Of a DNA stretch of 64,000 nt, positions 51,922 through 62,541 are shown one piece after another. The notes under the pieces were generated by a model that saw nothing but the letters and a program-made list of their open reading frames with translations, was not told the origin of the DNA and did not search any database. This stretch comes from JACCXG01 sp963785755 (GTDB lineage Bacteria > Acidobacteriota > Vicinamibacteria > Vicinamibacterales > 2-12-FULL-66-21): positions 886,405 to 950,404 of the forward strand of contig CAWAXG010000002.1 in the NCBI GenBank assembly GCA_963785755.1. Reading direction: 5' to 3'. Numbering within the stretch: position 1 is the stretch's first letter; each line of letters starts with the position of its first letter. Both the position numbers and the translations under genes were made by a program.

Positions 51922-53241
51922 TCAGGGAAGCGCACCAGCCTCCCGGACGAAGCGCTGGTTGATCCAGTCACGCACGTAGTTGAAGAAATTCCTCACGCTG
52001 TTCCCGTACTCTCCCTTTCGCGTCTCGCACTCCACGCAAGGTTCGATGTTGTGCGTCGCGCCCTCGAGCACGAAGAAATCTTTGTCCCGGCTCGCCGCGC
52101 GTTCGTAGAGCCACTCGTTGTCGCGAATGCCGGTGTTGCCACCCATGGCGGAGACTAGCAGCGGCGCCCGGATCTGGGCGACCGCGCACGGCGTCGAATG
52201 GTTGCTCGAGCACCAGTCGATGTCGGTCATCGAGTTAGCCGAGCGGATCGCGTTGGCGGTCAGGAACGATTTGAGCGTCAGCAGCCGCGCGCCGCCGTCA
52301 AAGGTGGCGTTCTGGACGCCATCGGATCCGGTGGCCGGCCGCACGGTCTGCACGATCTGGGTGACGACGGAGCCGTTGTTCTTGAGCAGCTTGCGCGGCG
52401 AGGCCGTTGCCGTCTCCGCAACCGGATCGTTGTAAGGGAGCCGCGCGCCCTGCGCGCGAACGATCAGGAAGACATTGTTGTCGGGAAACGGCGCGCGGTC
52501 CGTGCCGAGCTGACCCGCGGCGGCAGCGGCGGAGGCGATCAGGCGATTCATGCGAGCGGCCTGCGCCTCGTAGTACTTCTGACGGAACTCGGCCGTGTAC
52601 GTCGATCGGCCGTTCGGATTGAAGCCGTTCGCCGGGTTGAACGGATCGAGTGCCGGATTGATGCCCTTGGGATCGCCTTCGGTGACGACCGCCGGATTCA
52701 GCCCGCGGAGCAGCCCGATGGGATTGCCGAGCGATGCATCGACGAGAATCAGCGCATCCGCCCTCGGCAGCCCCTGCAGGTCCTTGCCGCAGGCGGTCAG
52801 TTTGCCGGCTGCGTCGCAGTAGCTGGTGCCCTTCTCGGCGACAGCCTGGTAGAAGCTGAGCGTGGCGGCGCCGCCGCTGTGGCCGAACAGGACGACCCAC
52901 CGCACGCGCTCCTGCCGTTTCAGGTACTCGACGCCGGTCTTGACGTCGAGGGCAATGTGCTCCCAGACCAGCAGGGCTTCGTTGTTGTCGAAGCGGGAAT
53001 TCATCGCGAGCACGACGAACCCGCGGCGGGCGAGCTCGCTCGCCGCCCCGTGACCGAGGAAGTTGTTGACCCGATGAATGATGAGCACCCCGACTTCCGG
53101 CCGGTCGCCCCGATCGGGCCGGTACACGACGCCCTTGACCGTTAACGGCTCGAACTGGATGTATTGGGGACGGCTCTGCGCCAATGCGCTCTGCACGAGC
53201 ACGGCGTGAACCAATGCGGCGAGCAGGACCTTCCTGGCCAT
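51922..53241 (-). CDS. exported alpha/beta hydrolase-like protein
   Basis: A 439-residue secreted protein (signal sequence VLLAALVHAVLVQSALAQS) with an alpha/beta-hydrolase fold: VGVLIIHRVNNFLGHGAASE, GFVVLAMNSRFDNNEALLVW, GVEYLKRQERVRWVVLFGHS with the nucleophile elbow GHSGGAATLSF near residue 122, and a late His in LEGATHNIEPCVECETRK. A long insertion (about 140-330) with LNPAVVTEGDPKGINPALDP separates the halves. Substrate unknown; the large insertion suggests a cap domain. First gene encountered upstream is a repeat block. Confidence 0.82.
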   Translation of the reverse strand: MARKVLLAALVHAVLVQSALAQSRPQYIQFEPLTVKGVVYRPDRGDRPEVGVLIIHRVNNFLGHGAASELARRGFVVLAMNSRFDNNEALLVWEHIALDVKTGVEYLKRQERVRWVVLFGHSGGAATLSFYQAVAEKGTSYCDAAGKLTACGKDLQGLPRADALILVDASLGNPIGLLRGLNPAVVTEGDPKGINPALDPFNPANGFNPNGRSTYTAEFRQKYYEAQAARMNRLIASAAAAAGQLGTDRAPFPDNNVFLIVRAQGARLPYNDPVAETATASPRKLLKNNGSVVTQIVQTVRPATGSDGVQNATFDGGARLLTLKSFLTANAIRSANSMTDIDWCSSNHSTPCAVAQIRAPLLVSAMGGNTGIRDNEWLYERAASRDKDFFVLEGATHNIEPCVECETRKGEYGNSVRNFFNYVRDWINQRFVREAGALP

Positions 53242-53295
53242 GAGGCGTCTGAGGATACCTCGTTCCGCTTCGCATTTCGCGTCGCAGATGACGGA

Positions 53296-53808
53296 TCAGC
53301 GCCTGGTGACCCTCCATCCTCTGTCGCGGCCCCCCGCCTCGGTAATCTGTTTCAGCTCCCCGAAGTCGAGCCAGATGAGATCACAGCGCGGACAGGTGTC
53401 GATGACGACATTGCCGGGACCGTAGTACGGATGCACATCCATCTGCTCGCGGCACGAAGGACACTGGACCACCCGCTTCAGTTCGCGCACGTCGAGCGGG
53501 ATCGGCGGCGCGGGGGGCCCGGGTTCGCGCGCACGCCGAAGGGGTATCGCCTCCGCAAATACCGCCCGCGTGAGCAGGAGCCCGCGGCATTGCTCACAAT
53601 GTTCGACCCCATAGACATCGTCCAGGAGGGCTTTCGAGAGCAGGGCGCCGCATAACGGACAGCTGCGGCCGGTCACGGAACGCTCCAGCACCCGGACGCC
53701 TTCCACGGCCGGCGCCTCGATGAACGAGAACGTCCCGCAGAAGGTGCAGAAGTAGTAGCGCCGCCGTTCGAACAACTCCATCGCGGCGCCGCAATTGCGA
53801 CAGTTCAT
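53296..53808 (-). CDS. zinc-ribbon protein (zf-TFIIB-like)
   Basis: A 170-residue protein with four pairs of CxxC-type knuckles: CRNC (residue 3), CTFC (21), CPLC (50), CEQC (70), CPSC (near 116) and CPRC (near 138); the last two belong to a zf-TFIIB-like ribbon with DTCPRCDLIWLDFGELKQIT. Middle motifs HCEQCRGLLLTRAVFAEAI are typical. No enzymatic domain. Probably a nucleic-acid- or protein-binding scaffold. A truncated minus-strand gene lies 49 bp upstream. Confidence 0.83.
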   Translation of the reverse strand: MNCRNCGAAMELFERRRYYFCTFCGTFSFIEAPAVEGVRVLERSVTGRSCPLCGALLSKALLDDVYGVEHCEQCRGLLLTRAVFAEAIPLRRAREPGPPAPPIPLDVRELKRVVQCPSCREQMDVHPYYGPGNVVIDTCPRCDLIWLDFGELKQITEAGGRDRGWRVTRR

Positions 53809-53857
53809 GGTCGGTCGGGTTGGTGAAGTGAATCCCTGTCATCCGGCCGATGAAGCG

Positions 53858-54178
53858 TCAGTTGTCTTCACCTGCCGTCTGCTCGAAGAAGATCCCGGTT
53901 CCACTTCCGAGATCGACGCTATGGTACCTGAAGCACCGGATGTCGATCCCTGGCACCTGGCGGACGGCAGCCGCCATGCCCGGCGAGAACTGCGGGCCGA
54001 TCAGGAGGAGCCGCAGCGAGCGGGCAAAATCCGCCGGGAGTGCGCGATACATGCGCTGAACGTTCCTGGCATTGCGCGCAATCCAATCGACCAACGGAAT
54101 GTCAACGCGCACCAGGTATGGAAAGGACCGGCCGACATGTTCGGAATCAGATCGTAGTATCGAATGTTGTCCGGCTGA
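53858..54178 (-). pseudogene. 3' remnant of an unidentified gene
   Basis: A minus-strand frame open from about 54178 to the stop at 53858. It reads SDSEHVGRSFPYLVRVDIPL, VDWIARNARNVQRMYRALPA, DFARSLRLLLIGPQFSPGMA, VPGIDIRCFRYHSVDLGSG. It looks like the C-terminal part of a conserved protein, perhaps a restriction-nuclease-like family, but I cannot name it. Its 5' part is missing because another gene fragment of opposite strand begins at about 54171. GTG 54112 could in principle start a short protein. Confidence 0.5.
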
Positions 54179-54998
54179 CCCTCCGGCAACCGAACAGCTG
54201 ATCGCGGACGGATGGGGCTACGCCACGATCAGTCCTGGCAGCATTCAGGCTGACAACGGCGCCGGACTGACCAAAGGCATCATCGGGCTGGTGAACAAAG
54301 GACAGCGCCGCCGCCCGGATGACTGGGGTGCGCTGCGGGCGTGGGCGTGGGGCGCCTCGCGCGGCCTCGACTACCTGGAGACCGACAAGGCCGTCGATGC
54401 GAAGAAGGTGGGCATCGAAGGGGTGTCGCGCTTCGGCAAGGCCGCGCTCGTCACCATGGCCTACGACCAGCGATTCGCGGTCGTGTTCATCGGCTCGTCC
54501 GGCGAGGGCGGGGCCAAGCTGCATCGCCGGAACTTCGGTGAGGCCGTCGAGAACCTGACCGGCTCCGGCGAGTATCACTGGATGGCCGGAAACTTCCTGA
54601 AGTACGGAACGGAGGAGTCCACGTTCGGCCGGAAGACCGCCGCGGACATCCCGGTCGATGCGCATCAGCTGCTGGCGCTCTGCGCACCGCGGCTGACGTT
54701 CGTCAGCTACGGCGTCCCCGAGCGCGGCGACGCCAAATGGCTCGATCAACAGGGGAGCTACATGGCCGCGGTCGCCGCACAGCCCGTGTTCAGACTGCTC
54801 GGCGCGAAGGACCTCGGCGTCTCGGACGATTACATGAAGGAGAAGATGCCGGCGGTCAATGCCGGCCTGCTCGACGGCCAGCTCGCATGGCGCCAGCACG
54901 ACGGCGGCCACACCGATGGTCCGAACTGGAAGTACTTCATTCCGTGGGCGGACAGGTTTTTGAAGCACTCGTCTTCGACTACATCGCCGGCGAAGTGA
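54171..54998 (+). pseudogene. glucuronoyl esterase-like (CE15) gene, 5'-truncated
   Basis: About 275 codons of a carbohydrate esterase of the CE15 (glucuronoyl methylesterase) type. Features: GWGYATISPGSIQADNGAGL, GIIGLVNKGQRRRPDDWGAL, RAWAWGASRGLDYLETDKAV, the nucleophile region VGIEGVSRFGKAALV, where Ser in G-V-S-R-F-G-K is the CE15 catalytic Ser motif, FIGSSGEGGAKLHRRNFGEA, YHWMAGNFLKYG and the catalytic His region RQHDGGHTDGPNW. The first 100 or more residues expected in CE15 enzymes, including the signal peptide, are missing; the frame upstream of about 54171 is unrelated. Non-functional as it stands unless fused by assembly error. Confidence 0.75.
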
Positions 54999-55159
54999 GC
55001 GTCCAGCGCGTGGGCGAACGGCATACTCGTCAACGCCGGCCAACCGGGTGCTCAGGAAAGCGGCTCTTGACACAAACGAGACAATCTCTCGACAGCTGAC
55101 TCGTCCCGGGACTAGTGACACGCCGGAGCTGATGGTTCAAGCTAGGCGCAGTTCCTTCA

Positions 55160-57163
55160 ATGCTCCGAGGCTGGGTCGACACCCCACGGCGTCTCATCGC
55201 GTCATTCGTGCTCCTCCTGCTCCTGCCGGCACTCGCCGTCGCCTGGCTGGGTATGCAGTTGCTCGAGCAGGATCGGCAGCTCGCATCCCGCCAGCTCCGT
55301 GAACGCCGTGAAATCACCGCTGAACGCGTGGTCGCGGAGCTCGAACGGGCGGTTTCCGCCACCGAACGCCGGCTGACGGGAACAGCGCCCGACTTTCGCC
55401 TGCTTCCAGAGGACGACGCCGTGCTGGTGACGGTGGGCGCTGCGGGTGTCGAGGCGCGCCCCGAAGACCACCTGCTGTACGAACCGGAGCGGCGGACACG
55501 AACTTCCAGAACCGACCGTCGATTTCGCTGCCGGCGAAGCGCTGGAGTTTCGTGCTCATGATCTCGAGGGCGCCATCCGCGCCTATCGCGCGCTGGCCGG
55601 CACAGCGTCATCACCAGACGTCCGGGCCGGCGCCCTGGTGCGTCTGGCGCGGACGCTCAAGAAGGCAGGCCGGGCCAAGGAGGCGTTGGCAGCGTATGAC
55701 GCGCTGGCGCAGCTGTCCTCCGCCCACGTAGCGGGGCTTCCTGCGGACCTCGTGGCACGTCGCGCCCGCGCGGTCGTTCTCGAAGAGCTCGGTTACCGTG
55801 ACGAACTGACGGCTGCCGCGGGAATGCTCAGAACGGATCTTCTTGCCCGGCGCTGGAGAGTTGACCGGGCACGTTCGAGGCGTACCTACAACAGCTTGAC
55901 GACTGGCTCGGCGCCCCGCCTCGATCGCGCACCGATCGCGAGGCGTTGAGCGACGCTGTGGACTGGTTGTTCCGGGAACGTCGGCGCGACACCTTCAACC
56001 CGGCGGGCCGGCACTCGTTGCGCGTCCACGACCGGGACTTGACGATTCTGTGGCAGCCGGCAAGCGATGGGCTGACCGCGCTCGTCGCCGGTCCCCGCTT
56101 TCGAAAGCGCGAATGGATCGACAAGCTCACGGCGACGCTCGACCACCGCAACGTCGCGATCGAGCTGGTCGGGCCAAAACGCCGGGGCGGTCATGGCCGC
56201 CACTCCACAACAGGACGGCTCAACGTTGCGGCGTTCCTCAGCGGAAACCGGCCTGCCGTGGACAATCGTCGTCACTGACGGCCAGCGCGCTCCCGAATCG
56301 GCGGGGCTCGCCTCCCAAAGGCGGACCCTTGCGGCCGGCGTCGCGCTGCTCTTTGTCGTCGTCTCGACTGGCGCGTACCTGATGGGGCGCAGCATCAGCC
56401 GCGAGCTTGCGGTGGCCCGGCTTCAATCGGATTTCGTCGCCGCGGTCTCCCATGAATTCCGGACGCCACTCACGACGCTCCATCAATTCACGACCCTCCT
56501 GATCGACGACGACGACCTGCCGGCAACGAAGCGGCAGGGGTTCTATGAGGCCCTCGCACGAGCCACCGATCGCTTGACCCATCTCGTCGAATCACTGCTG
56601 GACTTCGGGCGCATGGAAGCGGGTGCGCATCCATATCGCATGGAACCACTGAACGCCGGGTCACTCGTTGCCGATGTGGTCGCCGATTTCCAGCGTGATC
56701 CGGGCTGGAAGGTTTCACCGTGGAGTGCAGGGTGAACGCGAATGCCGGCTCGGTCGTGGCAGACCGCGAAGCGATCCGGCGGGCGATCCGTAACCTTCTC
56801 GACAACGCGGTGAAGTACTCCGGGGCGGGACGGCGCATCGAGACGCTTGTGGAGCGTCGCGGCACATCGGTCGCGATCAGCGTTTGCGACCAGGGATTGG
56901 GAATTCCGCGCGACGAGCAGCGGCAGATTTTCAACAAGTTCGTGCGCGGGTCGGCCAGTCTGGTCCGTGGCATCAAAGGCACGGGCATCGGCCTGGCCAT
57001 GGTCCGGCATATCGTCACGGCCCACGGCGGACGCGTCACGCTGGACAGCGAGACGGGTCGCGGCAGCACGTTTACAATCTGGCTCCCGGCCGCGATCGAG
57101 CCTGACACGAAGGACATGACGGTGGCCAACGCGCAGCGCGAGGAATCTGAGCTCCCCTCCTGA
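55160..57163 (+). pseudogene. membrane sensor histidine kinase, four frameshifts
   Basis: A sensor kinase of about 667 codons in five successive frames. ATG 55160: N-terminal membrane helix IASFVLLLLLPALAVAWLGM. Break near 55490, then GEALEFRAHDLEGAIRAYRA and TPR-like RLARTLKKAGRAKEALAAYD. Break near 55860, then a frame with FEAYLQQLDDWLGAPPRSRT and LRVHDRDLTILWQPASDGLT. Break near 56190, then second helix VALLFVVVSTGAYLMG and the H box VAAVSHEFRTPLTTLHQFTT, ending near 56712. Last frame: REAIRRAIRNLLDNAVKYSG (N box), DQGLGIPRDE, GIKGTGIGLAMVRHIVTAHG. All key kinase motifs survive. Directly followed by its response regulator. Confidence 0.8.
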
Positions 57164-57167
57164 CACC

Positions 57168-57846
57168 ATGGCGCGCATCCTGGTTGTTGAAGACGAGCCG
57201 GATATTGCAATGGGTCTGGAAGAGGACTTGACGAGGCACGGTCACGTTGTCGAGATCGCGCGCGATGGCGAGGAGGCCCTCCGGCGAGGGCGAGCGGAAG
57301 CATGGGACGTCGTCGTGCTCGACGTGATGCTGCCGTACCGGGATGGTCTCGAAGTCTGTCGGGAACTGCGCCGGCTCCGTGTGAAGACGCCCATCATCAT
57401 GCTCAGCGCCACGGACGCAGGAGGCGGAAAAGATCCTCGGGCTCGAAGTCGGCGCCGACGACTACGTGACGAAGCCGTTCAGTCCGAGTGAGCTTCGCGC
57501 CCGGATCAAGGCCGTGATGCGCCGCTTCGATGACCAGGACCGCTTGGGCATCTACCGGTTTGGCGATTGCGAAATCGACTTCGATCGCGCGGAGATCCGT
57601 CGTGCGGGCGAGCCGATCGACGTGACGGCGCTAGAACTGCGGCTGCTCGCCGCGTTGATTCGCTCGCGCGGCAGAGTGCTCACGCGCGAGGAGCTCATTC
57701 GGCAGGCCTGGGGCGAGGACACCTACATCGGCGACCGCGTCGTCGACACCCACATCCTGAACCTGCGCAAGAAAATCGAGCCGGCGCCGGCGTCGCCGCA
57801 GTTCCTGAAGAGCGTACGCGGCCTTGGCTACCGGTTCGATGGCTGA
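57168..57846 (+). pseudogene. OmpR/PhoB-type response regulator, one frameshift
   Basis: Receiver starts MARILVVEDEPDIAMGLEED with the phospho-Asp in VVVLDVMLPYRDGLEV near residue 52 and Thr/Ser in IIMLSA. Near 57412 an extra A breaks the frame; removing it gives SARTQEAEKILGLEVGADDY and VTKPFSP. The winged-helix DNA-binding domain follows (GDCEIDFDRAEIRRAGEPID, ELRLLAALIRSRGRVLTREE, RVVDTHILNLRKKIE, SVRGLGYRFDG). It begins 4 bp after the kinase gene, so the two form a classical two-component pair. Confidence 0.85.
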
Positions 57847-57910
57847 CAACTCCATCAAATCTCGACCGGCGCTGGGTGAACGCTCCATCAACCGTCGCTA
57901 CAGTGACCCC

Positions 57911-60028
57911 ATGACAACCATGACATTCCCCCGTGTCCGGCTGTTCACGCTCGCAGCGTGGCTCCTGTGTCTCGTCTGCGGCCTGCCGGCGCAATCTTCG
58001 GATTCCGCTGAGGCGCTGCTGCGTGCCGCGATCGACAAGGAAGTCGTCGATGGCGACCTGAGGACCGCGATCAAGCAGTATCAGGCGATTGTCGATGGCT
58101 TCGGCAAGATCGATCGTGCGAGCGCGGCAACGGCGCTGCTGCGGATGGCGGATGCGTATCAAAGGTTGGGAGACACGCAGTCGAGGAAAGCTGTACGAGC
58201 GGCTCGTGCGGGAGTTCAGCGACCAGAAGGAGACGGCGTCGATCGCGAGCGCCCGACTCAGCGCCACGAGTCGTCGCCGCGAGTTCCGTCTCCATCTGGT
58301 CGGGCAAGAAGGTCAGCGTCTTCGGCGGCGGCCACGTGTCGCGGGACGGGCGATGGCTGCCCTACACGGACTGGTCCTCAGGCAATCTCGTGCTTCGCGA
58401 CCTCGTGAGCGGTCGCGAGCGCCAACTGACCGACACCGGACGATTCACGAATGTCCGAGAGCAGCAGTACGCCGGGTATTCGCGCGTGTCACCTGACGGA
58501 AAGCGCGTCGTCTTCGGCTGGTTCAACAGTGAACGTTATGAGATCAGGATGGTCGACCTCGACGGCGATGGACTGCCGCGGGCGCGCACGGTGTACAGCA
58601 ACGCCGAAACGGATTACATCCAGCCGTTCGACTGGGCTCCTGACGGCAAAACTGTTGTCGTGGCGGTGCGGCGTCCTGACCGGAGCGGCCAGATTGCACT
58701 TCTTGGCCTGCCCGAAGGGACGCTGACGCCACTGACAACATTCGCCTGGCGTGACGAAAGCACCCACATCAGCTTCTCGCCCGACGGCCGCTCTATCGCC
58801 TATGACCTTCCAGGCGAAGATTCAGCTGGCGAGCGCGACGTGTTCGCCATCGCGGTGGACGGCAGCCGCCAGACGGCGATTACATCCCATCGGAAGGACG
58901 ACCGCTTCGTCGCCTGGTCGCGTGACGGCGGTCGGCTGATTTTTTCGAGCGACCGCACCGGCACCATCCAGCTCTGGGCACAGGCGATGTCCAACCTCGC
59001 GCTCCGCGGCGCGCCCCAGGTCGTGCCTTCGGATTTCAGCGGCCACGCGATGGGAGTTTCGGGTGACACCATCTACGACCTCAAGTCCACATACGGCGGC
59101 TCGCCATTCCGCACGGTGAGCTTCGACTTCAACACCTCACGGGCGACCGGCGCGCCGACGGATCCCGCTGAGGAGCTGTTTTCGATCAACGCGAGAGCAC
59201 AGGCGGAGTGGTCACCCGACGGGCGCACGCTCGCGGTAGTTCGACGGGATCGTGGCGGACCGGTTGGCATGCTGATTTCACTCCTCGACCTCGAGGCGCG
59301 GAGCGTCAGACACATACGTCCCCAGCTCAGTCAGCTCGGCGACGGGATTGCCTGGGACCGCGACGGCCGGTCGATCATCGCTTCCGGCTCGGATTTGAAG
59401 GATCGTCAGGGCCTGTTTCGTATCGCGCTCGATTCCGGTGTCGCTTCGCGCCTGTTTGATGCCGACTTCGGGCCGGCCTTTGGAATCGCCGTGTCGCCCA
59501 CGGAGGACGAAATCTATATTCGGCGCGCAACGACATCGACCGTCGCTCTCGTCGCGAAGAATCTCCAAACGGGAGCCGATCGGGAACTCATGTCGCGGCC
59601 CAGGCCGGCGGAAATCTCCGACACCGTGATGCGTCCGTACGTCTCACCGGATGGACGACACGTCGCCACCGTCACGCGGAATGCCAATGGCGAGCACGCG
59701 GTGAGCGTGATAGCTGCGGAAGTCGGGCAGTGCGGTCGAGATGATGAAGGGAACACCGGTCGGACTGACCATCCTCATGTGGGCCCCGGATGGCCAGTCC
59801 CTCTTTGTACGGAGAGCGGGCGATGCCGGGCCAGCGGATACCTTGCGTGTCTCCGTGGCCGGCAGTGAGCCGGTGGCGGTGAACTGGACGCTAGGCCACG
59901 ACACTCGTGAGTTTCGCGTCCATCCGGATGGCCATCGGGTCGTCTACGTCGTCAATACCGTCCAAGCGGAATCCGAAGTGCGGGCGCTGACTGACGTGCT
60001 GGCCGATTCGAAGCCGCCGAAAAGATAA
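57911..60028 (+). pseudogene. exported TPR-PD40 beta-propeller protein, three frameshifts
   Basis: Starts at ATG 57911 with a signal sequence (FTLAAWLLCLVCGLPAQSS), then a TPR-like segment (LLRAAIDKEVVDGDLRTAIK, DRASAATALLRMADAYQRLG). A break near 58185 leads to RKLYERLVREFSDQKETASI; another near 58265 leads to the propeller frame IWSGKKVSVFGGGHVSRDGR. The propeller has repeated PD40/WD40-like units: YIQPFDWAPDGKTVVVAVRR, THISFSPDGRSIAYDL, RFVAWSRDGGRLIFSSDRTG, AEWSPDGRTLAVVRRDRGG. A third break near 59735 leads to LTILMWAPDGQSLFVRRAGD to the stop. Common acidobacterial type; possible protein-interaction or sensing role. Confidence 0.8.
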
Positions 60029-60202
60029 CCGGGAACCCTGCGCAGACGATTACCTCCAGACGATGGTATCGTCGTCGCTCCAGTTGCCAAGAGCCGGGTC
60101 GGACGGCGCATAGAAACCCGGCGCACCGGCATGCTTCTGGCGGTCACTCTCAGAGGAGTCACCCCGCAAGAGTCGCGAGGTGACCGATGCGAGAGGACAG
60201 CC

Positions 60203-60526
60203 ATGGCCGGCCAAAGCGTTGAATCGAGAGTAGAAAGCCTGGAGCGGCGGGTGACCGACTTGGAAGGATCGCAGCAGCGATTGGACGTTCTGACGACGCA
60301 GATTCTGCAACTCCAGACCGAGATGCGCGAGGGCTTTTCTGCGATCCGCGAGGAGTTCCATCGTGTCGGTGGGGAGTTCAATCGTCTCCGTGAGGAGGTC
60401 CATCGTGATCTGGATGCCCTCGGCAACCAGATGCGGGTGCTGCATGAAGACGTCATCGCCCGGCTGAAACTCACGCGTGAACAAGGCACAGGGGAGCGCG
60501 TGAACCGCAAGGGCAAGAGGCGCTGA
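60203..60526 (+). CDS. small coiled-coil protein, unknown function
   Basis: A 107-residue protein that is almost entirely heptad coiled coil: SVESRVESLERRVTDLEGSQ, LTTQILQLQTEMREGFSAIR, REEVHRDLDALGNQMRVLHE, ending in a basic tail (GERVNRKGKRR). ATG 60203 has GAGAGGA upstream. Similar short proteins are frequent hypothetical proteins; no family can be named. Convergent with the PQQ-propeller gene 37 bp away. Confidence 0.65.
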   Translation: MAGQSVESRVESLERRVTDLEGSQQRLDVLTTQILQLQTEMREGFSAIREEFHRVGGEFNRLREEVHRDLDALGNQMRVLHEDVIARLKLTREQGTGERVNRKGKRR

Positions 60527-60562
60527 GACGCTTCTCGTCCTCGTGGAGCCGGTCGAGCGGTG

Positions 60563-62541
60563 TCAGCGTGCTACGGCAGGCAGGCGGAACGCCGCCATCT
60601 CCTCGCCGTTGCGGACCAGCACCACGTCGCCGATCACTGCGGGGTGATTCCAGGTCTTCCCTTCGAGCGCCTTGAACCGCGCGATCTCCGTGAACTTGTC
60701 TGGCGTCGCGCTCACCAGCGCCAGCTCGCCTTCCTCCGAGAGCACCAGCAGCAGGTCCTGTTCGGCCAGCAGCATCATCTGACCGTTGCCATAGCGGCCG
60801 CCTTTCCACTTGCGTTCGCCGTCGTCGAGACCGATGGACGCGAGAATGCTGCCGTCGAATCCGAACGCGTGGCCTTTGTGAACGACGAAGTCGTTGAAGT
60901 ACGGCTTCAATCCGCGCGACGTCCAGCGCTCCTGGATCGCCCAGCCGCCGGATCCGTGCTCGAATGCGACGCGTCGGATGCCGACTCCGCCCATTCCATC
61001 GCCGGCGGCGAGTAGGACATCGCCGCCGTCAGCCAGAGCCGGCTGAACGATGCCGACTCCCGGCGTCCAGACGTGCTCCCAGAGCAGCCGGCCGTCGGCC
61101 GGCGCAACGCTGATCGTACGGCTTCCCCGCAGCAGCAAGACCTGAGGAACGCCATCGATCGTCGCCAGGTGTGGAGAGCTGTAGCCGGCGCCGCCGGTCG
61201 GGCCGAGCCAGCGGCGATCGCCGCTCGCCGCGGCGTAGGCGATCAGCTGGCCGGACAGAGCGACGACGACGGTGTCGTCGATCACCAGCGGGGAGCCAGC
61301 AAACCCCAGTCTGGGACCTCCACGCCAGTGTCGGTCGCCGCATTGCGGGACCAGACGACCGCACCGGTGCTGGCGTTCAGCGCGTTGAGGATGCCCGTCG
61401 CACCAAGCGTGTAGACGCGACCACCGCTGAGTTCCGGTGTCGCCCGCGGCCCGGCACCTGCGTTCGACTCGTAGAACCGGATCGCGTCACGATGCCGCCA
61501 TACCGGTTCGCCGGTGCTCAACCTGTAGCACGCAACCGTCTCATGTTCACCGCGCTGCTCCTGCGTGTAGAGCAGGTCTCCCTGTGCCGCGAACGATCCC
61601 CAGCCCGGTCCGATCGGCCGCCGCCATAACTGGACGGGTGGCGACTTGGCCCAGTCGGTTGCGATCCGCAGTCCGTGAACGACGCCGTCACGTTTGGGGC
61701 CGCGAAAGCCAGGCCATTCGACCTTGCTCATGGCAGGCCGGTCCACGCTCATGGCAGGCCGATCTCCGCTCGTGGCGAACTCGTCGCGGCTCGTAGCAGG
61801 CCTGTCAAATGCACTCACGTCAGGCTTGTCAACTGCGCTCACGCCAGGTCGAGGAGCACTCGCACCCGGCCGGTCGGTGGCGCTGACGCCAGACGCGGCG
61901 GGGGCTGGCGACGCCGCGCCCGGTGCGCTGGTTGCCGGGACTGCCACGGCGGCAGTGGAACTTCCCGTGGTGGCGTTCGCGGCGGGAGCAGCCGGAACTG
62001 GCGTCGGCTCGTCGTTGCCCTGGGCCAGCAGGCGCTGCTCGGGCGTCGGTGTCCACCGCCAATGGAAATCCGAGCCGGCGCCGTAACTGCCAGCCGTGCG
62101 TACGAGCACCCACGGCGCGCAGGCGAGCGCAACGGCCGCGATCATCCATGCGCGCCGCTTTCCGTCTGGAAAACCACGCGTAGCCACGGCCCAGACAACC
62201 AGGGCGAGGCCGAGGAACGGGATGGAGTAGATGTACAACAAATAACCCATGTTCCCGCCGGCAATCGACTCGTGGACGAGGCGTGATGTCGCGATGATCC
62301 CGAGGATCATGAGGATGATGGCGCCGATGCGATCCAACCAGGGCGCGCGGCTGAACAGGATCCACCACACGCCGATACCCAGGGCGCCGATGACCGCCCC
62401 GAGTATGGCGATGATGACGACTGGCATGTCGTTGAGCAGGAGGTCGTCAGGCACAACGAGAGGGGCAACGAACCTGAGGATTACCACGAGGATGGCGAGA
62501 GCCACACCCGGCCACAGCCGGAGCGGTTTTCGAGAAGTCAT
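60563..62541 (-). pseudogene. membrane-anchored PQQ-like beta-propeller protein, one frameshift
   Basis: From ATG 62541: five membrane helices (PGVALAILVVILRFVAPLVV, VVIIAILGAVIGALGIGVWW, IGAIILMILGIIATSRLVHE, GYLLYIYSIPFLGLALVVWA, AWMIAAVALACAPWVLVRTA). Then a long Ala/Pro/Ser linker with irregular repeats of S-A-x-D-R-P-A, such as SGDRPAMSVDRPAMS, and a PQQ/PQL-type propeller (VEWPGFRGPKRDGVVHGLRI, VACYRLSTGEPVWRHRDAIR, GGRVYTLGATGILNALNAST). Near 61296 a base is missing after GGTTT; restoring it continues FAGSPLVIDDTVVVALSGQL through GDRRWLGPTGGAGYSSPHLA to the stop. Such proteins resemble outer-membrane-assembly or dehydrogenase-like propellers; PQQ binding is not shown. ATGA overlap with the upstream membrane protein gene. 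Confidence 0.78.

Noticed and set aside
51535..51971. Minus-strand open frames between the HTH-GAF gene and the exported hydrolase
   Set aside because: Low-complexity Arg/Pro/Ala sequence derived from repeats, no start signal and no family motif.
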